Assembly: GCA_023846275.1 (NCBI GenBank)
Contig: JAIUJO010000089.1
Coordinates: 325,001 to 389,000, forward strand
Length of the DNA stretch: 64,000 nt
DNA from: Vanilla planifolia
Lineage: Eukaryota; Streptophyta; Magnoliopsida; Asparagales; Orchidaceae
Direction: 5' to 3'
The position numbers were made by a program, and so were the translations under genes. The notes under the pieces are model-generated. The model did not search any database. It was given only the letters and a program-made list of their open reading frames with translations, and was not told the DNA's origin. The stretch's first letter is position 1. Every line of letters starts with the position of its first letter. This document shows positions 1 through 12,082 of this stretch, piece after piece.

Positions 1-3000
1 TATTTATTTTAATTAGAATTTGAAACTAAATCATGTAATTTGATTTAAGACAAAAAAAAGTATGAACATATTGATGACACTAAACTTGGCATCTCAACTT
101 TGAGAAGGACATGGATCATATTTTTATTTGAATGATGAAAGTGGCATTGAACAAACAAAAAAGAGGTAAAACCTATTTTATTATGAGAAACACCTGGATC
201 AAAATATATGATGCATCTTGGGATAACAAAAATGTATCATGATAACAAATATGTATCATGATACAACATTGTTTTGAATAAATATTAAGTTTGTTGGTGA
301 AATTTATATCACAAGATCCCCTTATCATTCTTCTTTCAAGATTTGATCTTTTAGTCCTACATAATGAAAAGCATTACCTAACTTATATATAAACTCTATA
401 TGTAATGAGGCTTAGGTTCTTCTTTTTAGCAAATTTTGAATAATATAATGAGCTTTAGAATTAGTCATTTGATACAAATCTATTGATGAGTTAAATTCAA
501 CTTGGTGAACTTTGAATTAGCTCTTGAGAGGGTGAAAATTATGACACAAATGGTAGTTTTTGTTATTATCAAATTTCATTGTAGTTCATCCTTTGATAAT
601 CTTTTTTCTATTTTTTCAACTTTTCTCCAATCTATTAATCCTCATGATTTTTTTTTATTAATTTCCAATTTAAATTTGGCCACCACTCACTTCTAAACCC
701 TAAATTGCCAACTCTTAATCCAATTTCTCACTTGTACCAACTACTTTGTTGGCTAACTTTCTCACATACCCTACCACCTTACTACCTTAAGCTCACATGG
801 CGACATCAACAACCTTTCCCAATGTTGTCCAAATCAACTAGCAACTACCTCCTGCTTTCTGATTGCCTAACCACGATTGGCCGTCATTGATTTTGTCCCT
901 CTAATACTAATGCCTTTGGTTTTCACTTATTTTACCTTCACCCACACTACTCATCCTAACAACAACAAACATCACCTACCACTTCTTCGTTTTGCAACTC
1001 TTGATGCTAGCAAACCTCTTTGTGTCATCAAGGCCTTCTGACCATTAGAACTTCCCATGAATTGCCTTATTTTAGATCTTCAACACAATGTTTGGGGATC
1101 GGCCTTATATAAGTTTGAATGCTTGATAATTACTGAACTTTATGAAGCTTTATGTGATGTTAGTCTCACTTAACCACTCATGTTCAGCCAAAAGTTTGCT
1201 GTTGTGTGATATTTTTCTGTGAGATCACTTGTGTTTATCCCTATGTTCACTGACGTATGATCTTTTTCTTTATTTCCATTCTATACATCTTATATAATTT
1301 TTAACATTTTAGTATTTTTCCATATACAGAAGTTGTGAGAAATCAAATTCTCCAATTTATGTGAATGAATGTATGGATTGAAAAGGTTTTTAAATTAGTG
1401 GTAGTCCTATTCTTTGATTTCCTTTGAATCAGCTCACTTTACTTTCATTCTTGATGTTCTCTTTAATTATTAGCATGTTGTTTAATGTGAGTTTAGGCTT
1501 AATTGAATCTTTATATTCTATGGTATTTAAAAAAACTAATATTAGGAATCCACTAGGTAATAGCAACTTGCACCAACATGCTTGCCCAATCCTGAGCACA
1601 ATGTATACTTGCAAGCTTGGCATCATACTCTACTTAGCCAAAAATGCAGTGCAAGAGAATGGATATATGGCCAAAGGGTCAACATGGGCTATGCTTACAT
1701 GAACCTTCAATAAGAGAATTCCTGCTTAGAGAAATTGTCTACAACAAGTTTCCTCTGATCTGATTGAGAAAAAACTTCTTTGTTAGGTCAAGGAGCTAAT
1801 AGGCTTCAATAGTTTCCTCATAGCTAGATCAAGCTTATTAATTGATCTAACTTGATGGTAGGTGCCTTGGACTAAACTCTAGCACAAGTCTCTTATTGTG
1901 CTTCCAATAGATTTGAAAAGCAACGAAGAATGGCCAAGGTTGTTTCATTTGTTAAAGCTGGTAAAGTCAAGCAACCATATCTAAGCATGAAGCCTATTTA
2001 GATTGAGTTTTACATTTTCATTTTTTGTGTCGGAAGGGATGGGGAAGAGTGGAGGTGAAGGGAGTGCATTACTCGTTCTGCATGGTTGTTCATTTGGGGC
2101 AGAAGGGAATAGGACATTGTAGTGGTGTCCACACAATCAAGGGACTTCGGGTGAACTAGATTGAATTTACGTTGTTATTTTTTGAATAAAAGTTAGGTTG
2201 TCTACTATATCAATGAACAATATTTCTTAAAATCATACTTTTTTTATCAATAGTTAAGAGTGCACAAAATGAACATTTTTACTAATTTGGACTATTACTT
2301 TTCCCCTTTTGCACTCAATGGATCATCCATATAAAGTGTAGCCACCAAAGTGTATCCTTTGGCATTAGCCACCTAAGGCATTGCTCTAAGTCAAATTGTT
2401 TTGGGCGATCTTGAGGAGCAGGCAGATCTCCTATTCAATCTCTTCATAAGGGGGAGCAACCATATTCAACTTGAGGTTTGACTGAAAGCTCATGGGATGC
2501 ACTACAATAGTGTGTACTTTACATAGATGCCTTCTTGTCCTATAACTTCGAAAATGTGGATTGACATTGCCAAACCGAAGTGTAAACTGAGCTGGATGGA
2601 CAGTGATTTAGAATCTATAATCTATTGAGCTGGGTGCATTGTAGCAATTTGACATAATAAATTTAGAAGGAAAATGCAAAGACAAGTCGAAGACATTAAA
2701 CTCCAATGGTAGGGTTCAATAGTTTGATCAAAACAAGGGCAACCCTTTGGATTAAGAAGCCATCTGAGCAAGTTAAGGAGGCCTCTAAGTCACTTCTTCT
2801 CGTTGGCACCCAACTACTAATGATCTAAAGCCTATCGAAGAGCAATGGCTCTTTTTGAATAGAAGTGGAGCAGAAGAATGTGCTTATTTAAAAGCATTTA
2901 CATTTTAAAAAAAAATTAATTATTCGATTTGAAAATTATTTAAAAGCTTTTAGATATTATTTAAATTAAGATTTGTATTATTATTGATATTGATCAAGTG

Positions 3001-4090
3001 TCGTAGATGTATTTAAAAAATGACAATGTAACCTTTTCATTACATTTCTCAAAAAACATTCTAAATAAATATTATGATATTTCTCGAAACTTTATTAGGT
3101 AATGACTAAATAATTCAATTTAAACTAGAGTAAATGTGTCACAAAATGGATAATAAATAAACTTTTAGATTAAAAATATATCTAATGAACAATATAAAGT
3201 GAGATTCCCATAATTAAAAAGAGCTTAAGAGTAATGCAAATTTAATCTAACTTTTCAAACTAAAGTTTAATTCAAACCATCACTGTTCTTAAAAAATACC
3301 ACATGCAACATGAGCGATCTCAAAATTTTAGGTTCCATGATTTCCTACAAGTTCTTAAAAAATACCACATGCAACATGAGCGATCTCACTTGTTCTACAT
3401 AAAATTCCATATCCAAATTAATTTTACAAAACTATAGAGTTGCAGGCCAAATATTTTATTAACAAAATTTCTTAGTTTAGAAAACTTATTCTCATAAAAT
3501 CTCCTTTTAAACACATCTAAAAAGTATAGGTGTAACTGCATTCACTTTCACAACTGTACATGTTCATATTGATGCATTCAAAAGCTAGTAAGCAAAACCT
3601 TAAGTACTTGACCACATTAATACTTAAACCTGCATGGAACCATATTGCCTTGATATAGACAACTCAATGACGATCTTAGCATCAACTCACTTTGTAAAAC
3701 AGCCATTTAATATCAAGACGTACTTCAATCCCCCATAAGAAGTTGATTAGCTTCAATTCTACCACTGACTATCAAAAGATGCCATGGATTTGACACATGT
3801 AGCAATAATGGGCAAAGTGTGAAACCTTTCACTAGATGATCAATCAATAGCATTTCAACCACAAAATCTTGGGTAAGAGTATAACTAGCAGAGTGGTCAG
3901 CAAACTTACTGAAGTGAACTTTCCTAGGCAAACAATAAGATTTTGAGGAGATATTAAAGAAATGAATTGCAATTCAAGAATCCTATCATTAAGATATATT
4001 GTGCCTTGAGATATGATCTACCTAGTTTTTGCTTTAGTTGGTAGGAGAAAGCCTTGCAACAACTGATGAACAAGGGGATCAAGCCAAAAA
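1..4090. other. AT-rich intergenic DNA, no gene recognised
   Basis: Only short open frames (under about 95 codons) are present, with no recognisable domain. The stretch around 1,900-2,850 has slightly higher GC and looks like old repeat debris, but I cannot place it in a family. Apart from the 38-base direct repeat at 3,285-3,388 I see no structured feature. Confidence 0.6.
3285..3388 (+). repeat. Perfect 38-base direct repeat, 66-base period
   Basis: The same 38 bases, beginning GTTCTTAAAAAATACCACAT and ending GAGCGATCTCA, occur at 3,285-3,322 and 3,351-3,388 with no mismatch, separated by 28 bases. In this otherwise degenerate region, perfect identity suggests a recent local duplication. 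Confidence 0.9.
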
Positions 4091-4098
4091 GGACCCTT

Positions 4099-5670
4099 GT
4101 CTAATTAAAACTTAAATCTTTTAAGCAAGAACAAAAAAGAGTAGTAAAATAGTACACAAAAGATTTTTATGGTGGTTCGACTCAAAATCGAGCGTACATC
4201 CACCAACCGAGGTTGGGAAAAAGTCACTAAAATCACCAAATTACAAGCGAGGTTTTTCTTACGGCTCACCTCAGACCTACTTGGGATTTTACCTACAGCT
4301 AATCCCAAACCTACCTGAGTTTTTTTCGGGCTCAACTCAAACCTCGGGCTTTTGCATAATTGTCGCGATGCCCTTACCCCAAGGAAACAAATACAAAAAT
4401 TGGCAACAAAGTATAAACTTAAGTCAATTTAAAGGAAGTATGAGGCACACTAAATACAATAAAATTTCAAAGGCAAAACTGAAAAGAGCGAGAAATAGAA
4501 ATTGAAAATAGTTTAAGCAAAACCTCAAATTTTCGATTTCATCTTGTAACTTTCACTTTTTAAGTGTATAAGCACCTTATACACTTGAAATAGCTTTAAA
4601 TTTTGATTTAAAAACTTTGAGAACTAGCAATGGTAACATCTTGGAGTTCTTCATCCTTTCCTATGTATAGAGCTTAAATTTGAGCTCTAAATCCACTCCC
4701 AACGACTCTAAATTGAACTAAACGTTTGGGTAATGGACACATAGTAGTCACCGTTTGATTTGAGTCATGAAAAGGTTGTTTTTGATTGAATCTAGCTTTT
4801 GCCGTTCGAGATCAATCCTAGACGTTGGATTTAGGCAGCTTTGATCTGGGCCATTGGATCGTGCATAGGTTGTCCTGCATGTATTAGAATAATGTGTCCA
4901 TAACTTACTTGAATTAGAAACTTACTGCAGTGGTTTCGTGTTCCGCATCGTCTCGTAAATCTACCTCAGGTTCGAAGCTCTTACTTGTCGTTTTATTGTT
5001 TACTTACAGTATTTTACCTGGCTTAACCTAAGCCATCGAATTGCACCTGCCTTTCTGTCTTCTTTAAAAATTGGATTGAAATTTAATCTCATATTGTCCA
5101 AAATATGTTGTCATTTCTCTCTATAAGGATTTTGATTTGCATGTCTCTCGAGTCGTTTGGGGTTGGCTTCCCCTTCTTCGACCAAGACTTGATCACTTGG
5201 TCCTGGTTGACTTGATTTTGCACTATTCTGTTCAGCATTCTCTGCGGCCTGATTTCGCGCTGTTTCATTCAACTTTCTCTGCGGCCTTCTTCATTTGACT
5301 TCGGGCTACGCTAGCCCCTTATGGGTCTATCGAATTATTTTTATTTTATTTTTTTAAATCCCTAAAGCCTGGATGGACTAGCAGTCGAGTCGGGTCGACC
5401 CGCCCAAATGCTACAGTGAAAAATACGAGACTAAAGTGGTTTTATAGTTTTTTATAAGAATTTTTGTGCCAAAATTTTGAACATAAGTGTACCAAAATAA
5501 TTTTATATTATGATAGTGTTATAAGTTTTCTAAGTTAATATGAAAAAAAAATTCTTGAAAAATAATTTCTAAATAATTTTTTAAAATCAAATACCAATGT
5601 CTATACTTTTCATCAATAATGCTTGGCCAAAAAATAAAAATTCAACAATTATTAAACGTTTAACATTTTG
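4099..5670 (+). repeat. Dispersed repeat A, copy 1
   Basis: This ~1.57 kb stretch aligns end to end with 58,745-60,318 in the same orientation. Shared landmarks are the GTGGTTCGACTC-type box near 4,173 (58,806 in copy 2), the region of polar words such as CTACTTGGGATTTTACCTAC, the tract around 5,150-5,330 rich in CTTGATCACTTGGTCCT and CTCTGCGGCC, and the terminal AAAAATAAAAATTCAA near 5,630. Many substitutions and small indels separate the copies, so the duplication is old. No protein domain is visible. It resembles a solo LTR or a non-autonomous element, but I cannot define terminal TG/CA ends or a target-site duplication. The right end abuts the cyclin arm directly. Confidence 0.8.
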
Positions 5671-7325
5671 AAGAGCTTCATCCATGGTTTTCTTTAAGGA
5701 TATCCCTACATACAAAAGACACTTCTACGACAAAACTAAAGAGACATCTCAAGTACTAAGATAACTTCAAAACGACAAACAACACATCTCTTATACGCTC
5801 ATACTGAAGGATTGTTCAGCCTTCTCCTCTTTACCGCTGCACAACTTTAAGAATTTGACCTTGAACAAGCCGTGGTTTCAGCACTAGTGTAGCTTAGGCA
5901 TGTGACATCCAGAACACCTACTGGAGTTTGTGGTGCCTTGGAAACCAAAGAACTCCTCATCTCCACCCGCTGCATGTCTTGTATTACTTCGTAGCATTTC
6001 ATTAATTTGTCCTACATTAAACAAAGGAATCAGAATTAGAAAGCATATATCGTTTGAAATATCCAAAATGCAGTAGCTTACCTTCTCCACATAGGAACAA
6101 TGGTTCAAGACGTTGTCTATTAACAGTTTGTTAGCATTACCCAAGACAGCAAGTGAAACAATAGCAGCCACCTCTGAAGGCTTGAATTCAATAAGACAAT
6201 TTTATGTATTGATGTTTACATAAAAGGATTACAAGAGCTCACTTTTGATTTCCAAATGATTCCATAAAAACAGAATAAAGCAAACAAACCTCTACATGTA
6301 TTTAAAATGAGCTCAATGCAATGGTTGATTTCAGATTGTTTTGGGGGCACTGTCATTACTAAACTTATAGACAAAGTAGTCCACAAAGGATAAAGGTGTC
6401 ACAAAATGCATTCTCCATTCAAGTGTGCTCAGTACCAAAAGCTCCATCCTTTGAATAGTCTTTGCCTCAAATAAATACTTCGCATTGCCGATCTATATAA
6501 TGCATCGAGTCAAATGTAGCAATTAGGAGAAAAAATAGCATTCAAGAAGAAGGTTTGCCTGTAGATCAAGAGATAAGGGGACTTCAGTTTCCTCCATCTT
6601 GGCATCCAAAGATAAGCTGGTAACGGCGAGCAATTGGGTCACCCAAGCCTTCCCGTTCTACACAAACAAATTGAAATCTCTTTATTATTAACAATTGAAA
6701 GAAGATAAATACCAGTTGCATTGAGACATTTGTGCAAGTTTTCGGCATACAGATCCAAACAAACTCATATGGCATGGTTCTTATTAAGAGCTCATATGCA
6801 GAGAGGAATGATCTAGATAATTTAAAGATAAGTAGGCACTAGACGCCCAAAGCTGTAATAGGCATGAACCTGCAAATGTGCATCCCAAATCCATTCAATC
6901 AACCATAAAAGGAGCCAAAAAAAGTTTTGAGAAGGGTAAAAGAAATCAGATAAAGAGAAATGTAGTTACAACTTTTATAAGAAGCAGATTGTTGTGAACT
7001 GAAAGGTAAATCGTGTGCAGAATATGCTGACAAATACTAACATAGAGGAACAGTAACCGTCAAAGAAACAAAAATAATCAAAAAAGGGGAATAACGAAAA
7101 GAAGAATCCACTTTCATAATCCAATTGATGGCATTCTTTCTTACGGATATGTCCAAAGACCCTCTCATCAATGACTGGGCATATTCCTTTGCAGGAGTAT
7201 GCTCATATTCTTTCTTTAGCAATGCAAACAGGCATTCTTCAGACTGCGATGAGCAAAGAAAGAAGGAATCCAGGAAAAATGAAGTCTTTTGCTCACATAT
7301 TTTTCTAAGCCCACTCCATTGAGCT
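5671..7325 (-). repeat. Left arm of a 1.65 kb inverted duplication
   Basis: The reverse complement of this interval aligns with 10,135-11,790 over coding parts, introns and 3' flank. The outer end of both arms carries the words for ATGGTTTTCTTTAAG(G/A)ATATCC. Homology stops abruptly at the inner edges (7,325 and 10,135). The spacer is about 2.8 kb. The copies differ by scattered substitutions and indels, so this is not a recent event. Confidence 0.85.
5799..7325 (-). pseudogene. D-type cyclin pseudogene, copy 1 (CYCD2/4-like)
   Basis: D-type cyclins bind CDKA and drive G1/S in plant cells. On the minus strand the pieces occur in order: the cyclin-box start SEECLFALLKKEYEH and KNAINWIMKV; GKAWVTQLLAV with [34 protein letters not shown] with [26 protein letters not shown]; then DKLMKCYEVIQDM, PQTPVGVLDVTCLSY and the basic tail VKRRRLNNPSV. 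Introns remain, so it arose by DNA duplication, not retroposition. Lesions: one base lost before GCCTAC in exon 2, one lost in the INYLD/FL codons, the exon 2 donor changed to ATAAGA, a GC donor after DLQ, and TAA in the tail after SRSNS. The N-terminus upstream of 7,325 is not homologous to copy 2. Family assignment is firm; the exact subclass is inferred. Confidence 0.85.
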
Positions 7326-9753
7326 TTCAGATTGATGCAAGGCATGAAGTTGGGGAGAAAAAGAAAAGTAGCTCCAGTTCCTTCAAAAACGGTAGTTATA
7401 TCGCTGAAGAAGGGGTGATCCACCAAGCATTTTGGAAGAAGAAGGAACACCCCTAGAGGGTGGCCGGCTATGCCTCTCGACTGGAGGGGCCAGCCACTTT
7501 GAACTTATTGGGCTTGGCATTAGAACTCTAGAGAAGGAAGAAAGATTTGAATCCCAATAATAGCCATAACTAAATGAACTTATCCAACACTATTGGTTGA
7601 ACACCAAGTCAGTGAAAATCCCCATAATTTGCCCCCTATTCTGGAGCATTTGAATCTGAAGGAAAGTAGAGTGACTGACACTTAAGGAAGAGGAGGAACT
7701 ACCAGATCTTCTGACACCGACACTACTGAGACGAACCTTCATCTTCTTGTTCGCAAGGTCTTAATCTTTGGACTCGAACAAGGCAGCCATTATAGCTGCA
7801 TAAATCACTACAATTTATTTTTCAATTGGAAGTGGTGAATATTGTGGTTTTTTTGGCAATTCCTTTTTCATCCGAGGCCCCCTTTGGGGATCTTCTTGAA
7901 ATCCAATATGTATCTCAAAGCAACATTAGCTTATGTTATATATTAAACATAAAGCCTTGGCAAGAATGACGTTCGACAGATTTCTGAGCACATCAGGTAC
8001 AACTCATGAAGACCAATAAGAATATATTGAGTTGGTACGCAAACATGATCAATGATTGTAAGAACTTTATTCACATCTCATAAGTGGAACTTGCTTGGAG
8101 CCAAGCGAATCAACGCAATCCAAAAATGGCGAAGGAAGATGGCAAAGGGAGGAAAGTGGTTGGCGGAGGGTGTTTGCCTCTATTGAGACACTCTTTTGCC
8201 TCATCTTAGAGACAAAAGAGAAAAGGGATCCAATTCTTGATTGGCTTGCTAAACTAAATGGGGCTTGCCTCACTCCATTTTTCCAAGCAAAGTATCAGCA
8301 TGCAAGGAAAGTAGTTATTCATCTTCCTCATCCTTAAATGAATATGAATACGCAGAAAGATGTCAAAGTCAAAAAGAGATTCTATGCATCTTTGACGAGT
8401 CTGATTGTAATTCTTCATAATTTATGTTATTAAAAAAAGAATATCACTGTAAAAAAATAAAATTATTTTTTCCTGCGATCTTCTTCAACGATAATTTCTT
8501 TTTGCCTCAACTGAAAGCATAAAAAAGCAACATCTAACCTGTGGGTTATATTCCCCATTTATGTTTATAATTCAATACCTTTCCATTTAAACAATATCAA
8601 TAAGCATTACTTAAAATGTGCACCAAATATTTTATGTAAAATTATCCAAAAATTCTTATTCAAAATAAATACTTTATATATAAATAAAATTAGATAAAGC
8701 AAATGATGATCGAAGATTGTTTTCAAGGATATAACAAATTTAAATATCGGGAAAAAAGAGTCATTGGTTGACTAGGACCATGCATGGGGAGAGGCCAAAG
8801 TTGGCATCATAACAAAGCTTCTCCTTCTTTTCCCATGAAAAACTTTAAAAGAAAAGTTGGCTATGAAGTTTATTTTTGTTATTAGTTTAACATTCAAATT
8901 ATCTTTTTTGTTAATTTGTTCAATTTCTTTAATCAAAAGATGGTGACAAAATCTTTTTTTTCTTTTTACACATCGTTTAACGACAACACTGTCTAACGAT
9001 CCATTAAATGGTCCTCTTTTTTTATTTTTTTTTCTTTTATCTTATTTTTTCAAGATAAAAGACATAGCGCTGTCTAATTCTAGCAGAAAAAAGAAAATTT
9101 TAACAAATATTCAACATATTTGTATAGTTAAAAAATAAGTTATTTATATCTTTTTTAACTTAAAGTCACACAAATTACGTTTTGTTATACCTTTTGACTT
9201 CTTTATATTTGACATCTATACAAATTCAAATTTACATAACATTTACTATGTTTTACATGTGAGTTTATAATTCTTAGTAAACTAAAAAAATAATTTATAT
9301 TATGAAATAATATTATATGATATTGTAAGATAATAGTTTTAAACGAACCTATATTTAATCCCAAATCAATTTTAGGTTTGTTTGGATCAAATGTTAATGG
9401 TCAAAGTTGTACATAGTCACATAAAACTAAATTTAAAGATTTTTTATGATAAAATAAAATTGTTAAACATAAATACTAACAATTATATAAATGATAATTC
9501 CTTTGTTTTTAAAGACTAATTAAATTAAATCTCATGTGACACAAATTATCCAAACAATAGTCAAGTTTTAGATACTGAAGAATTTTATAGTAACACTATA
9601 AAGTTTATTTAAAATCTACACGATTCGTGTAATTATATTTCCATAATCAAATAATAAACTCATCATTTTCTATAAGGCCTAACTAAATATCCCTCTAACA
9701 AAAGACACCTCCTTTTCCACCCTCCTTAGTTACCCTAAAGCTTCAGCATCCAT
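7326..9753. other. Spacer between cyclin arms and AT-rich DNA
   Basis: 7,330-8,340 has moderate GC and short frames without a known domain. About 60 bases near 8,225-8,285 (TTGCTAAACTAAATGGGG) resemble 35,445-35,505, suggesting shared repeat ancestry. 8,350-9,700 is AT-rich and I see no gene in it. Confidence 0.55.
7876..7892 (+). repeat. GC-box motif site
   Basis: Reads GGCCCCCTTTGGGGATC. One of several scattered relatives of GGGGCCCCCTCTGGGGATC in this window. Confidence 0.5.
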
Positions 9754-9859
9754 CACTTCAACAACTCTTCTTCTTCCATATATGCAGCAGCCTTTATCCT
9801 GTCCAACACTTCAGCAACTCTTCTTGTTCCATATATGCAGTATTCTTTATCTTGTCCAT
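9754..9859 (+). repeat. 53-base tandem duplication upstream of cyclin copy 2
   Basis: Unit 1 (9,754-9,806) and unit 2 (9,807-9,859) are directly adjacent and alike at all but a few positions; both contain CTTCCATATATGCAG or its one-base variant. They lie 180-280 bases upstream of the cyclin start codon, in a pyrimidine-rich stretch that would be the old promoter or 5' untranslated region. Confidence 0.85.
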
Positions 9860-10036
9860 CACTATTCTTCCCTTTTCTCTTTCCCTCTACCATTCCTCCA
9901 GAGAGCTCACACACAATGGGGAAGCTCTACCTCTGGGCTCATCTATAACAGGGGAAGTCCCCGTGACAGAAGGAGAAGAGAGCACATCTCCATCCGTAAG
10001 GAAAGTAATGCCTGTTGTACCTCTGATCCAGCTACA

Positions 10037-11660
10037 ATGGGAGTTAGTTCCGACCACGCATCCTCCATCCTTTTATTTGTCGAGGATAACAGCAGCATCC
10101 TTGTTTTTAATGAGGACGAGGAGCTGGGCATTAATTGAAAAGCTCAATGGAGTGGGCTTGGAAAAATATGCGAGCAAAAGGCTTCCTTTTTCCGGGATTC
10201 CTTCTTTCATTGCTCATCGCACTCCCAAGAATGCCTTTTTGTGTTCCTAAAAAAGAATATGAGCATACTTCGGCAAACGAATATGCCCAATAGTTGATGA
10301 GAGGGTCTTTGGACATATGCGTAAGAAAGAATGCCGTCGATTGGATTAGGAAGGTGGATTCTTTTTTTCGTTATCCACCTTTTTTAATATTTTTTGTCTT
10401 CTTTGACGGTTACAGTTCTTCTATGTTAGTATTTGTTAGCATATTCTACGCACGATTTACCTTTTAGTTCGCATCAATCTACTTCTTGTAAAAGATGTAG
10501 CTACATTTCTCTTTATCTGATTTCTTTTACCCTTCTCAATGCTTTTTTTGGCTCCTTTATGGTTGATTGAATGAATTTGGGATGCACATTTGTAGGTTCA
10601 CACCTATTACAACTTTGGGCCTCTGAGTGCCTACTTATCTATAAATTATCTAGATCATTCCTCTTTGCATATGAGCTCTCAGTAAGAACCATGCCATATG
10701 AGTTTGTTGGGATGTATATGCTTAAAACTTGCGCAAATGTCTCAATGCAACTGGTACTTATCTTCTTTCAATCGTTAATAATAAAGCGATGTAAATTTGT
10801 TTGTGTAGAACTGGAAGGCTTGGATGACCAATTGCTAGCCATTGCTTGCCTATCTTTGGCTACCAAGATGGAGGAAACTGAAGTCCCCTTATCTCTTGAT
10901 CTACAGGAAAACCTTCTTCTTTAATGCTTATTTTTCTCCTAATTGCTACATTTGACTCGGTGCATTATATAGATCGGCAATGCCAAGTATGTATTGGAGG
11001 CAAAGACTATTCAAAGGATGGAGCTTTTGGTACTGAGCACACTTGAATGGAGAATGCATTTTCTGACACCTTTCTCCTTTATGGACTACTTTGTCCATAA
11101 GTTATGGCAGTCCCCCAAAACAACCTGAAATCAACTATTACGTTGGGCTCATTTTAAATTCATGCAGAGGTTGGTTTGCTTTATTCTATTGTTGTGGAAT
11201 AATTTGGAAATCAAAAGTGAGATCTTACAATCCTTTTATGTAAACATCAATGCAGAAAATTGTCTTATAGAATTCAAGCCTTCAGAGGTGGTTGCTGCTG
11301 TTGCACTTGCTACCATGTGTAATGCTAACAAATTGTTACTACACAACGTCTTGAACCATTGTGCCTACAAGGAGAAGGTAAGCTACTGCATTATGTAAAT
11401 TTCAAACGATATATGCTTTGGAACTCTGATTCCTCTGTTCAATGCAGGACAAAGTAATGAAATGCTACAAAGTAATACAAGACATGCGGTAGGTGGAGAT
11501 GAGGAGTTCTTTGGTTTCCAAGGCACCACAAACTCCAGTAGGTGTTCTGGATGTCACATGCCAAAGCTACACTAGTGCTGAAACCACGACTTGTTCAGGG
11601 TCAAATTCTCAGAGTTGTGCAGTAGTAAAGAGGTGAAGGCTGAACAATCCTTCAGTATGA
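10037..11660 (+). pseudogene. D-type cyclin pseudogene, copy 2 (CYCD2/4-like)
   Basis: The six-exon layout of plant D cyclins is visible: start ATGGGAGTTAGTTCC at 10,037 (MGVSSDHASS); exon 2 from an AG at 10,595 (FGPLSAYLSINYLD) to a good GTAAGA donor at 10,682; exon 3 around 10,811-10,906 (LLAIACLSLATKMEE); exon 4 from 10,973 ([20 protein letters not shown]); exon 5 near 11,280-11,377 with a GTAAGC donor; exon 6 at 11,448-11,660 after AATGCAG, ending RLNNPSV. Lesions: the retinoblastoma-binding LxCxE position reads LLFVE (Cys to Phe), stop TGA after EELGIN, one A missing in the CTAAAAAAGAATAT run, TAG after EYAQ, one base lost at YLD/FL, and TAG and TGA in exon 6. It cannot encode a cyclin. 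Confidence 0.88.
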
Positions 11661-11790
11661 GCATATAATAGATGTTTGGTCTACCGTTTTGAAGTTATCC
11701 TAGTACTTGAGAGGTCTTTTTAGTTTTTTTTAGAAGTGTCTTTTGTATGCAGGGATATTCTTAAAGAAAACCATGGATGAAGCTCTGCAA
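10135..11790 (+). repeat. Right arm of the 1.65 kb inverted duplication
   Basis: Partner of 5,671-7,325 in opposite orientation. Homology starts at AAAGCTCAATGGAGTGGGCT and ends at ACCATGGATGAAGCTCT. It covers the cyclin exons from the middle of exon 1, all introns and the 3' flank. Confidence 0.85.
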
Positions 11791-12043
11791 AGAAGAAGAT
11801 CATTTAACTATAATAAGAGCATGAAATATTGAGCAACCTAGTTAGTAGTGACAATGAAAATGAAGTGGTGAAAAGAGGCACTCATGAAAGCAGTAAGAGT
11901 CGAAGTGATCCCGAGTTCCAAACACATATATACTGACAACGCTCGCTCCTTGTTTACAACTAGTCGTATCGCACTCTATGAAGGCAAATCAAATGTAGGT
12001 GATGCTTATTGCACCACTGGCACTTCCACCCTGGGTTTTTTTT

Positions 12044-12082
12044 GCACGGCCATACATAACATAGAAATCGCACTCGGAAAGG
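12044..12082 (+). pseudogene. Short patch of plastid rpl2 (exon 2 start)
   Basis: These ~39 bases encode TAIHNIEIALGK, matching the plastid ribosomal protein L2 stretch TAIHNIEITLGK nearly base for base (CACGGCCATACATAACATAG). Upstream, CCCTGGG followed by a run of T replaces the expected CCTTGGG. Downstream, homology stops after GGAAAGG. Only a micro-fragment remains, joined to unrelated sequence on both sides, as in filler DNA at a repaired break. Confidence 0.55.

Noticed and set aside
4960..4990. Possible tRNA T-arm word GGTTCGAAGC in repeat A
   Set aside because: No matching acceptor, D or anticodon arm nearby on either strand.
7037..7450. 137-codon minus-strand frame as an intact small gene
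   Set aside because: It is exon 1 of the cyclin D pseudogene read into intron and unrelated upstream sequence.
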